A stretch of DNA of 64,000 nt from DATARH01 sp035550515 (lineage in GTDB: Bacteria; Pseudomonadota; Alphaproteobacteria; ATCC43930; CGMCC-115725): positions 1 through 64,000 of the forward strand of contig DASZOZ010000126.1 in the NCBI GenBank assembly GCA_035550515.1. The letters run 5' to 3'. The notes under the pieces are model-generated. The model saw nothing but the letters and a program-made list of their open reading frames with translations, made no database searches and had not been told where the DNA came from. A program made the translations under genes and the position numbers. The stretch's first letter is position 1. Each line of letters opens with the position of its first letter. This document shows, piece after piece, positions 42,526 through 50,330 of the stretch.

Positions 42526-43476
42526 ATGCTGAAATTGCCGGCTGCATTGATTGTCTTCGCAGCGTTTTGGTTGTGCCTTGCCGGTCTCGGCGAGGCGGGG
42601 CGGCAAACGGCCGCGGCGGACGTTGCGGCGACCGGCGACGGTGCTCCGGCCGGCTACCGGAAGGTATTCGGCGACGAGTTCGACGCGAGCCGGCTCGACA
42701 CCGGGAAATGGTGGACCCGGTACATCAACGATGGCGGCCAGCTCGACTTCCTCAATGACGAGCAGGAGCGCTACCGCGAATCCGGCAACCATGTCATGAC
42801 CGGGCATTCGCTCGTCCTGACGGCGCGAAAAACGGCCGACGGCCCGGCGGGTTACACCTCCGGGATGATCCGCTCCAAGGCGACCTTCAAATACGGCTAC
42901 TTTGTCGCGCGGATGAAGATCCCCGGCGCAGTCGGGGTCTGGCCGGCCTTCTGGCTCAACAGCGCAACGCGCGCATCCGACGGCAAAATCGCCTGGCCGC
43001 CCGAAATCGACATCGCCGAGATCGCCAATAACGGGGTCGAGGACACCACCAAGATGCTCCATGTCGGGCTGGTCTCCCACGGCGCGCAGGCCGGAGCGAT
43101 CAGCTACGTCGATCGCGATTTTCACGGCGATTGGAGCTACTGGCAGGCCCCGGCCAGCCTCGCCGACGATTTTCACCGCTTCGCCGCGCTGTGGGCGCCC
43201 GACGATACCGTGAGCTTTTTTATCGACGGCCGGCTGATCGAAAAGGCCGGCTACAAATGGGTCTATGACGACGGCACGCCCGCGGGGCTGGCGCACGTCA
43301 TCCTCAACCTCGCGATCGGCGGGCCGAACTGGGCGGGCCGTCACGGCATCGACGGCAAGGCCTTCCCGCAGGGCGTCGAGGTCGATTTCGTCAGGGTTTA
43401 CCAGAAGCCGGGCAGCGGCCAGCTCGGCACCGATGCGGTGGGAAAGGATTTGTGCCGGCCGCAGGGCGACTGCTGA
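42526..43476 (+). CDS. Secreted glycoside hydrolase family 16 protein
   Basis: A 316-aa exported beta-glycanase. Signal peptide at residues 1-25 (LPAALIVFAAFWLCLAGLG). The GH16 catalytic motif EIDIAE stands at 160-165, with nucleophile E160, assisting D162 and acid/base E165 all intact. VGVWPAFWLNS and FYIDGRL-like FFIDGRLIEKAG support the fold. Enzymes such as ExoK cut nascent exopolysaccharide to control chain length. The place inside the EPS locus suggests the same here. Confidence 0.93.
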   Translation: MLKLPAALIVFAAFWLCLAGLGEAGRQTAAADVAATGDGAPAGYRKVFGDEFDASRLDTGKWWTRYINDGGQLDFLNDEQERYRESGNHVMTGHSLVLTARKTADGPAGYTSGMIRSKATFKYGYFVARMKIPGAVGVWPAFWLNSATRASDGKIAWPPEIDIAEIANNGVEDTTKMLHVGLVSHGAQAGAISYVDRDFHGDWSYWQAPASLADDFHRFAALWAPDDTVSFFIDGRLIEKAGYKWVYDDGTPAGLAHVILNLAIGGPNWAGRHGIDGKAFPQGVEVDFVRVYQKPGSGQLGTDAVGKDLCRPQGDC

Positions 43477-43643
43477 TCCTGCTCGCCGCGCGGCGGGACC
43501 CCTTCGGGCGGGAACCATTTGACCGGTGCCGGGTTTAACCCGAAGTTGAGGGGGTTCCGCGGGTAGACTTAACCTGTGTTATCGTCCGCGCTGCCAGGCT
43601 TGCTACCCTAGGTCTTGGGGCAATTGGGGGAACCCGCGCGATA
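43477..43643 (+). promoter_or_regulatory. Upstream region of the barrel-OPX genes
   Basis: A 167-bp gap, less GC-rich near 43560-43600 (AGACTTAACCTGTGTTATCG), a probable promoter area. It contains ACCGGTGCCGGG (43522-43533) followed by a TTAACCC box; a similar block, ACCGGTGCCGGG then GGTCAAGCCC, stands upstream of the priming transferase at 62256. No confident -35/-10 call. Confidence 0.4.
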
Positions 43644-45035
43644 ATGGCGCTTGGCCGACCGCGAACCGAGACCGCGCGTGCGACGGCGCAGCCGGTGCGA
43701 TGCCTGCGATGGCGGCGGACGAGCATTGCCTTTTCCGGCCTGCTGATCTGCGGGCTGGCGCCGCCCGCCCTGGGGCAAAATTATGTGCGCGGAACATTCG
43801 AGAGCGGTCCGGACGATACCGCACCGGATGTATCGCTCGACAAGCGCCTGGCCGAACGCCAACTGGCGATCGGCGCCCAATTCGGCGCGGTTTCGCTGAC
43901 ACCGAGCCTGCAGCTCGACGAAAGCCTCAACGACAACATCTTCGCCGCGCCGAGCGGCAAGCGCGCGGACGCGATCAGCACGATCACCGGCCGGACCTCG
44001 CTCGACTATTCCAAAGGCGTCAACACGCTCGACATCCAGGGCTGGCTTGCGGGGCACATCTACGCGGTGCATTCGACGGAGAATTCGTGGGAAGGCGTGG
44101 TGCAATCGACCTTCACCAGCGCCGTCCACAACGATGTGCAGTTGGTCGGCATCGGCGATGTCGAGCGGCGCGTCGATCCGCGCACCGATCCGACCGGCCT
44201 GCAAGGGCTGACCCCGACCACCTACGAGATTTATGCCGGCAGCGCCGCGGCGGCGATCGGTCATCCTGAGCGGAACCTGCTCAATTTGCAGGTCGGGGCC
44301 AACCACCTGAATTACGATCCGCTGCAAGGCTCTACCGGCCCCATCGTCACCAGCGACCGGAACAACACCGAGATCTATGGCGAAGCGAGTTTTCGCCACA
44401 CCGTCGCACCGCGCCGCAGCCTTTATCTGAAAGTGCGGCCCAACGTCCGCGACTATGACCAGAAATTCGATCAGGCCGGGTTCCAGCGCAGCAGCGACGG
44501 CGTGCGCATCGATACCGGCGTGGACTGGGACATCGACTCCGCGTTTCTGGTCAGCGCGGAGACGGGCTATCAGCGCCAGTCGTACGACGACCCGCGGTTC
44601 GGGACGATCGGCGAGCCGGACGGCAGGATCAACCTGTCGTGGTGGCCGACGCGCCTCACCAACGTCACCCTGAACGGGATCCACGAATATTACGAGGCCT
44701 TCTTCATCCCGAGCCCGGGCGCGGTGCGCAACAAGGTCATCGGGCGCATCGACCACGAGTTGCGCCGGCGCTGGGTGGCCAGCGCGTCGTTTTCGGTCGA
44801 GCGCGACGATCTGAAGGACGTGCCGACTCACTACACCACGGAAATTGCCGACCTCACCCTCAAATACCTGTTCGCGGACGGGTTTTCCGGCGGCATCGAC
44901 TACCTGTTCGTCCACCAGACGACGACCGGCAGCGCGGCGGCCGGCGGCACGGCAACCGGCAGCACCGCGGCCGGCACGGGCTCCAGCAACTTTCAGCAGA
45001 ACATCGTCACCTTCTCGATCAAGAAAGTCTTTTAG
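43644..45035 (+). CDS. Outer-membrane beta-barrel protein of the EPS locus
   Basis: A 463-aa exported protein. Signal segment IAFSGLLICGLAPPALG, cut before QNY. The rest alternates polar/apolar residues in strand-length runs and ends in a terminal Phe (IVTFSIKKVF), the outer-membrane insertion signature. It matches the BBP2/DUF560-like barrels found in exopolysaccharide clusters. A Gly/Ser/Thr/Ala-rich loop (GSAAAGGTATGSTAAGTGSS) lies near the C-terminus. It is 15 bp ahead of a short OPX lipoprotein gene and may form the actual pore for the polymer (inference). Confidence 0.82.
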   Translation: MALGRPRTETARATAQPVRCLRWRRTSIAFSGLLICGLAPPALGQNYVRGTFESGPDDTAPDVSLDKRLAERQLAIGAQFGAVSLTPSLQLDESLNDNIFAAPSGKRADAISTITGRTSLDYSKGVNTLDIQGWLAGHIYAVHSTENSWEGVVQSTFTSAVHNDVQLVGIGDVERRVDPRTDPTGLQGLTPTTYEIYAGSAAAAIGHPERNLLNLQVGANHLNYDPLQGSTGPIVTSDRNNTEIYGEASFRHTVAPRRSLYLKVRPNVRDYDQKFDQAGFQRSSDGVRIDTGVDWDIDSAFLVSAETGYQRQSYDDPRFGTIGEPDGRINLSWWPTRLTNVTLNGIHEYYEAFFIPSPGAVRNKVIGRIDHELRRRWVASASFSVERDDLKDVPTHYTTEIADLTLKYLFADGFSGGIDYLFVHQTTTGSAAAGGTATGSTAAGTGSSNFQQNIVTFSIKKVF

Positions 45036-45050
45036 AAAAAGGGGCAAGGC

Positions 45051-45671
45051 ATGAAGCAGAGCGGATTTTCGGCCCCCTCGCGGCTTGCAGCGCCAGCGTT
45101 CCGGGCCGGGCTCCTACGGGCCGGTCAGGCCGCCGGGTTGCTCCTCATCCTCGGGCTCGGCGGGCTTGCGGCCTGCACCCAGGTCGTGCTGCCGCCAGCG
45201 CCGGCGGCAAGCGCGCCCTGGCCGCTCGGCCCGGGCGACCGCCTGCGCATCATCGTCTTCGAGCAGAACCAGCTCGGCGGCGAGTTCTCGGTCGACGAGG
45301 ACGGCGCGGTGTCGCTGCCGCTGATCGGCCGGCTCAAAGTCGCGGGGCTGCTGCCGGGCCAGGTCGAGCGGCTGATCGCCGGCCGGCTCGCCGGCGGCAT
45401 CGTCAAGAACCCGAAGGTCAACATCGACGTGATCCACTACCGCCCGGTCTATGTCTACGGCGAGGTTACGCGGCCGGGGGCCTACGAAATCGTCGGCAAC
45501 CCGACCGTGATCGGCGCCGTGACCCTGGCCGGCGGCTATACCTACCGCGCCCAGACCGACGGCCTGTCGATCGTCCGCTACGGCGATCCGGAGCGGCGGC
45601 GTTGGGCCGCGACCGACATCACCCCGGTCGGCCCCGGCGATGTCGTCTTTGTGCCGGAGCGCTGGTTCTGA
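45051..45671 (+). CDS. Polysaccharide export lipoprotein (OPX/Wza family, short form)
   Basis: A 206-aa lipoprotein: the lipobox LAAC puts the modified Cys at 42. PES domain (PLGPGDRLRIIVFEQNQLGG, then VDEDGAVSLPLIGRLKVAGL) followed by one SLBB-like unit (VYVYGEVTRPGAYEI). It lacks the long C-terminal helix by which E. coli Wza crosses the outer membrane, so it probably needs a separate barrel, and one is encoded directly upstream. Its last 94 bases overlap the convergent glycosyltransferase gene. Confidence 0.92.
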   Translation: MKQSGFSAPSRLAAPAFRAGLLRAGQAAGLLLILGLGGLAACTQVVLPPAPAASAPWPLGPGDRLRIIVFEQNQLGGEFSVDEDGAVSLPLIGRLKVAGLLPGQVERLIAGRLAGGIVKNPKVNIDVIHYRPVYVYGEVTRPGAYEIVGNPTVIGAVTLAGGYTYRAQTDGLSIVRYGDPERRRWAATDITPVGPGDVVFVPERWF

Positions 45672-46843
45672 CGCGCCGCCAGCACCGAGCGGTAGAACTC
45701 CGCGGTGCGGGAGGCGATTGCCTCCCAGCTCGGAACGGCCGCGCCGAGCTCGGCGACCGCGGCGCCCATCGCCGCGCGCAGGGGAGGATCGCCGCAGAGC
45801 CGCGCCATCGCGGCGGCGAGCGCCCCGGCATCGTTCGGCGGCACCAGGATGCCGTGCCGGCCCTCCGTCAACAGCTCGGCAAAGCCGCCGATCGCCGAGG
45901 CGATGATCGGGCGGCCGTAGCGCAGCGCCGCCATCAGCACACCGCTCACGTCGATCTCGCGATAGGGGAACACGACGACGTCCGCCTGGCCGAGCATCGC
46001 CCCCATCTCCTCGTCCGGGACAAAACGCAAGTCCAGCTTGACGCTCTCCCCCAGACCGCGGGCCGCCTCCCGCAGCGGTGCGACATCCATGTAGGGCTTG
46101 CCGACAATGTGCAGCTCGGCCCGCTGACGCAGCTCGGGCGGCAGCCGGCGGAACGCTTCGATCAACAAATCGGCGCCCTTGTAGGGCTTCAATTTGCCGA
46201 ACAGCAAAAACCGGACACGGTCCGGCGCGGCCATGGCGGTGCGCGGTGCGGCGGTCTGTGGGGCGACGGGCACGGCCTCGTCGAGCAAACCATGCGCGAT
46301 ACGGACCACGCGTCCAGACGGCAAGCCATCGGACACCAGCCGTGTGCGGGCCTCCTCGGTATGCACGATCACCCCGTCGAACTCGCCGAGGATGCGCGTC
46401 GCCCCCCATTTCTGGAGCCGCCATGCCGAGCCGTTGAACGGGCGCGAATCGTGCGCCGTCAGCACGACCGGCGCCAACTCGCGCAGCCGGCAGATGAAAA
46501 AGCGGTCCACGGCCGGCAACGGAGTCCACTGGAAGTGGATCACGTCGGGTGCGGTCCGCCGCAATTCCGCGGTCAGCCGCCGCATGCTCGCCGCGTGCAG
46601 CGCTCCTTTTGCGAGCCGCACGGCCTGGCGCGGCCAGCGGTCCGTCCCGATGCCGGCCAGCTCCCGGTAAAACAGCGGCCGCAGCTCCGGCAGTTCGCCC
46701 TGCCCGGTCGCCGCAACCGGCGCCTCGCCGTAAAGCGCCACATCGTGCCCCGCGCCGCGCAGCGCCGCCGCGAGCTTGGCATCATACGGGACGGTGAACA
46801 GCGAGGGATCGATCAGCGCGACCCGCAGGGCATGGGAACTCAT
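45578..46843 (-). CDS. Glycosyltransferase family 4 protein (EPS locus)
   Basis: A 421-aa GT-B transferase. It shows VALIDPSLFTVPYDAKLAAA at the start, IHFQWTPLPAVDRF, the nucleotide-sugar half with FLLFGKLKPYKGADLLIEAF, and the EX7E-like DVVVFPYREIDVSGVLMAAL. The last 30 or so residues are Arg/Ser/Thr-rich and lie across the 3' end of the OPX gene on the other strand, so the natural end may once have been shorter. Its ATG overlaps the TGA of the polymerase-like gene (ATGA). Confidence 0.92.
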   Translation of the reverse strand: MSSHALRVALIDPSLFTVPYDAKLAAALRGAGHDVALYGEAPVAATGQGELPELRPLFYRELAGIGTDRWPRQAVRLAKGALHAASMRRLTAELRRTAPDVIHFQWTPLPAVDRFFICRLRELAPVVLTAHDSRPFNGSAWRLQKWGATRILGEFDGVIVHTEEARTRLVSDGLPSGRVVRIAHGLLDEAVPVAPQTAAPRTAMAAPDRVRFLLFGKLKPYKGADLLIEAFRRLPPELRQRAELHIVGKPYMDVAPLREAARGLGESVKLDLRFVPDEEMGAMLGQADVVVFPYREIDVSGVLMAALRYGRPIIASAIGGFAELLTEGRHGILVPPNDAGALAAAMARLCGDPPLRAAMGAAVAELGAAVPSWEAIASRTAEFYRSVLAARQNQRSGTKTTSPGPTGVMSVAAQRRRSGSP

Positions 46844-48135
46844 GCCGCGCTGCCCGCGGCTCGCGTGCCTGCGCCGAGGCGCCCCGCCTGCACCCGGGCG
46901 GCCGCGGTCATCCGCGCCGCACGGTGCCAGACGGCGAGCGGCAGGATGAGCCCGGCGATCGGCGGGCTCAACAGATAGCCGCCCATCACCAGCCAATTGA
47001 GGAACAAGGCGGCGGTCAGCCATTTCACCGGGGCGTCGGCAAAAAAGCTGCAGGTGATGAACAACGCGAACGGCAGGGTGCCGACCAGCCCGTACTCGAA
47101 GAACAGCTTGCCCCAGGTGGGGTCGTGCACCTCGGTGTAGTAATTGTTGAAGAACGATTCGATCGCCCCCGGTCCCAGCCCGAACAAGGTGTTGCGCGCG
47201 CTGGTGAAAATAAAGTCGTTGAACAAATAGAGCGGCGACAGAAACCGCGCGAACCCGCTCGAATAGGTCGAACCGAACTCGCCGAACCGGTTCAAATACG
47301 GCGCGAGATATGGGCTGCCGGAAAAGATGATCAGCAGCACCCCCAGCCCCGCCGCCAGCAGCAGCAGCGACGGGTTGCCGCGGCGCAACAGCAGCAGCGG
47401 GATGAACACCAGGCAGAGGATCGCGCCGGTCCCGGAAAATGAAACGAACAGCGCCAAACCAATGATGAAAAGCCGGTAAGAGGGCCGGAAAAACAGGGTT
47501 TCGGTGATCGCCGCCAAGGCCATCAACTGCCCAAAGATCGACGGCTCGGGCAGGAAGAACCCGTTGCTTTTGTAAAACCCCGGCAGGAAGTCGGTCGGAT
47601 CGACATAGTTGTATTCGAGCGCCAGAAACGAATCGGGGATCACGCCGCGAAAGGTGAACAGCGTCGGCCCGCGCACGACGATCTGCGCCAGGAACTGGGC
47701 GATGCCGGCCACGGCGACGATCAGGCACATGCGCCGAAACGCGCCGATCACCCAGGCGTAGGTCGCCTCGTCGCCGTCGACCACAAAGACATAGCCGAGA
47801 TAGAGCACCGCGAGCAGCAGGAACGACATCGCCGAGACCCGGCCGGCGCCGCCGAGCAGGATCGCGGTCATCATCGCGGCGATGCTGACCGCGAACAGGA
47901 TCAGCCGCGGCAGATGGACGCGCAGCCGGCCGATTGCGGCGAGCCCGGCGATGCTCGCGACAATGACGAGCAGCGGCAGCGACAATTCCCGGCCGTGAAA
48001 GGTAAAGGCAAACCGCGGCAGAAAAACGCCCGCAACCAGCGGCAGCGTCAGCAGAAAACGCATCGGTCCGTCGTCGCGCGGGCCGGGCAGGGCGGCGCGT
48101 CGGGCGGAACGTTCCGGCGTGGCCTTGGCGGACAC
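46840..48135 (-). CDS. O-antigen ligase/Wzy-like membrane polymerase
   Basis: A 431-aa protein with 10-12 membrane spans and a large periplasmic loop (FRGVIPDSFLALEYNYVDPT, then KSNGFFLPEPSIFGQL), followed by FGLGPGAIESFFNNYY, the layout of the Wzy_C/WaaL superfamily. In this locus it is the best candidate for the EPS polymerase. The start is taken as GTG 48135; ATG 48063 (MRFLLTL) is also plausible. Divergent from the glycosyltransferase gene at 48297. Confidence 0.88.
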   Translation of the reverse strand: MSAKATPERSARRAALPGPRDDGPMRFLLTLPLVAGVFLPRFAFTFHGRELSLPLLVIVASIAGLAAIGRLRVHLPRLILFAVSIAAMMTAILLGGAGRVSAMSFLLLAVLYLGYVFVVDGDEATYAWVIGAFRRMCLIVAVAGIAQFLAQIVVRGPTLFTFRGVIPDSFLALEYNYVDPTDFLPGFYKSNGFFLPEPSIFGQLMALAAITETLFFRPSYRLFIIGLALFVSFSGTGAILCLVFIPLLLLRRGNPSLLLLAAGLGVLLIIFSGSPYLAPYLNRFGEFGSTYSSGFARFLSPLYLFNDFIFTSARNTLFGLGPGAIESFFNNYYTEVHDPTWGKLFFEYGLVGTLPFALFITCSFFADAPVKWLTAALFLNWLVMGGYLLSPPIAGLILPLAVWHRAARMTAAARVQAGRLGAGTRAAGSAA

Positions 48136-48296
48136 GGACAGAGGGCGGGTACTCCGGTGTGGCGGGATCGATGCCGCGGCGGCGGTGTTCAGGCGTCGAA
48201 CGCCGCGTCGGCGGGCGAGTTCCGTGTGCCCGATCGGCCGGCGGCCCGATCCCCGCTTTCCGCTTCATCCAGCAGCATCCCGGGAAGACCCTGCCG

Positions 48297-49229
48297 ATGA
48301 TCACCATGGTGGTTCCGACCCGCGACCGCGCACACACGTTGCGCCGCGTCGCCGAGAGCTATTTCCGCCAGGAAGGGGTCTCGGAGATCGTCTTCGTGAT
48401 CGATGCCGGCAGCGACGACAGCGAGGCCGTCATCGCAGATTTGAGCCGGCACTATCGGGCGGTGCGCTGCAAGGTGCTGCGCAATCCCGTCCGCGTCGGC
48501 GCGTCGCAGTCGCGCAATCTCGGCGTGGCGGCGGCGACCAACGACTTCATCCTGTTCTGCGACGACGACGAGTATCTCGAACCCGGCTACGCGCTGACCT
48601 GCCTCGGCAAGTTGCTTGCCGGCGCGGGGGCCGCGGTGTCGGGCCGCCGGGTCTACATGCTCGACGGCGAAACGCCGCAGCAGGCGGTTCAGCGCTTCGG
48701 CCGCGGGCTGCGCCACACCAAGCCGTTCCGCAAGCTCTTGTGCGAGTACGTCAACGGTGCGGCGTTCGACGGCGATATCGAATTGCCGTTCACCAACGCG
48801 GTGATCCTCACCGAGCGGGCCCTGCTGCAGCGTTTCCCGTTCGACCCGTATTACGCCCGCGGCAACGGCTATCGCGAGGAAACCGATTACCAGATGAACC
48901 TGTTCGTCCGCGGCTATCGGATCCTCGCAACCGGCGAGGTCCACAGCATCCACCTGCCGCCGTCGCAAATCCGCCGCGGCGGGCAGCGCGTTTCACGCTG
49001 GCGCCGGGTGTACTGGTCGCTGCACTACACGCGCTACTTCTACCGCAAATACTACAAGCCCTACGCCGCGCGGGTCGGGTTGCGGGCGCCGCGCTGGCTG
49101 GCGCTGGCGGCGTTCGCCGGGTTCGCGGTCTACCGCGAGTATCTGCGGCCGGTGCCCCACCGCATGGCGATGCGCCTGATCCGCCGGCGCCGCGCGGGCG
49201 CCGCGCCGGCGGCCGTCCGGGCGGCTTGA
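48297..49229 (+). CDS. Glycosyltransferase family 2 protein
   Basis: A 310-aa GT-A enzyme. Nucleotide-sugar domain ITMVVPTRDRAHTLRRVAES, metal-binding DDDEYLEPGYALTC (DxD), acceptor-side REETDYQM. Predicted peripheral membrane protein with a basic C-terminus. First gene of the long plus-strand run; the next gene begins two bases after its stop. Confidence 0.92.
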   Translation: MITMVVPTRDRAHTLRRVAESYFRQEGVSEIVFVIDAGSDDSEAVIADLSRHYRAVRCKVLRNPVRVGASQSRNLGVAAATNDFILFCDDDEYLEPGYALTCLGKLLAGAGAAVSGRRVYMLDGETPQQAVQRFGRGLRHTKPFRKLLCEYVNGAAFDGDIELPFTNAVILTERALLQRFPFDPYYARGNGYREETDYQMNLFVRGYRILATGEVHSIHLPPSQIRRGGQRVSRWRRVYWSLHYTRYFYRKYYKPYAARVGLRAPRWLALAAFAGFAVYREYLRPVPHRMAMRLIRRRRAGAAPAAVRAA

Positions 49230-49231
49230 CC

Positions 49232-50221
49232 ATGACCGGGTTTGACGCACGCCCAGACCGGGCGGCCAACGATGCGGATGTGATCATCCTGTCATGGAAC
49301 CGCGCCGACGATGTGATCGCAGCCATCGCCAGCGCCCTGGAGCAGGAGGGGGTGACCCGCCGGGTTCTGGTCGTCGATCAGGGAAGCACGCCGGAGGACG
49401 CGGCGTGCGTCGAGGCGTTCGTCCGCGACCACCCGGATGTCAGCCTGCGGCTCCTGGAGCAGAATGTCGGGGTCGCCGGCGGGCGGAATATCGCCACCGC
49501 AATGGGCCACGGCCGCTATGTGGTGGCCCTCGACAGCGACGCGGTCTTTGCCGACCGCACCGCATTGGCGGCGGCGGTCGCCCAGCTCGACACCAATCCC
49601 GGGCTCGCCGCGATCGGCTTCCGCATCGTCAACTTCTTCACCGGCGAGAACGATGCCTTGTCGTGGGACTATCCCGGGCGCCATCCGGACGAGCGGTTCC
49701 GGACCACGCGTTTTATCGGCGCCGGGCACGCGATCCGCCGCGCGGCGTTCGAAGCGGCAGGCGGCTACGACGCGCGGCTGTTCTTTTGCCAGGAAGAGCT
49801 CGACCTCTGCTACCGGATGCTCAATCTCGGCTACCGGATCGAATACGTCCCGGATATCGCGGTCCGCCACAAGGTATCGCCGGACCAGCGCGTCGCCTGG
49901 GAACGGGGACGGTATTTCTTCACCGTCCGCAATGCGCTCTATACCTCGTACAAGTTCGGCGTGCCGCTGTCGCGCCTCGGGCTCGGGGCGGCTGCGTTTT
50001 TCGTGCGCGGCATCGCCAACGGGGTGGGCGGCGCGGCGCTGCGCGGCATCGCCGCGGCGATGCGGATGAGCGCCGCCTACGCCCGCTCCACCGAAGACAA
50101 GAGCCTCTGCCGGCTTTCGCCGGAGACCCGGCGCTATATCGCCGCCTGCGAGCCATGGCGGGACGAGCCGGTGACGGCAAAAATCGCCCGCCAATTTAGG
50201 AAATTGCCGCAGAGCGCCTAG
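49232..50221 (+). CDS. Glycosyltransferase family 2 protein (rhamnosyltransferase-like)
   Basis: A 329-aa GT-A enzyme. VIILSWNRADDVIAAIASAL, LLEQNVGVAGGRNIATA, metal site ALDSDAVF, and CQEELDLCYRMLNLGYRIEY, typical of rhamnosyl- and related transferases. Hydrophobic patch near the C-terminus (LGLGAAAFFVRGIANGVGG) suggests membrane association. Confidence 0.92.
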   Translation: MTGFDARPDRAANDADVIILSWNRADDVIAAIASALEQEGVTRRVLVVDQGSTPEDAACVEAFVRDHPDVSLRLLEQNVGVAGGRNIATAMGHGRYVVALDSDAVFADRTALAAAVAQLDTNPGLAAIGFRIVNFFTGENDALSWDYPGRHPDERFRTTRFIGAGHAIRRAAFEAAGGYDARLFFCQEELDLCYRMLNLGYRIEYVPDIAVRHKVSPDQRVAWERGRYFFTVRNALYTSYKFGVPLSRLGLGAAAFFVRGIANGVGGAALRGIAAAMRMSAAYARSTEDKSLCRLSPETRRYIAACEPWRDEPVTAKIARQFRKLPQSA

Positions 50222-50330
50222 CGATCACGGCGGCGTGAGCCCGCCGGAACCATAAAACGAAAAGCCCGTTAGCGACGATCGGGAGGGGACGGCCTGGCAC
50301 GTTCGTGCGCGCAGAGGAGGGATTGTCTGC

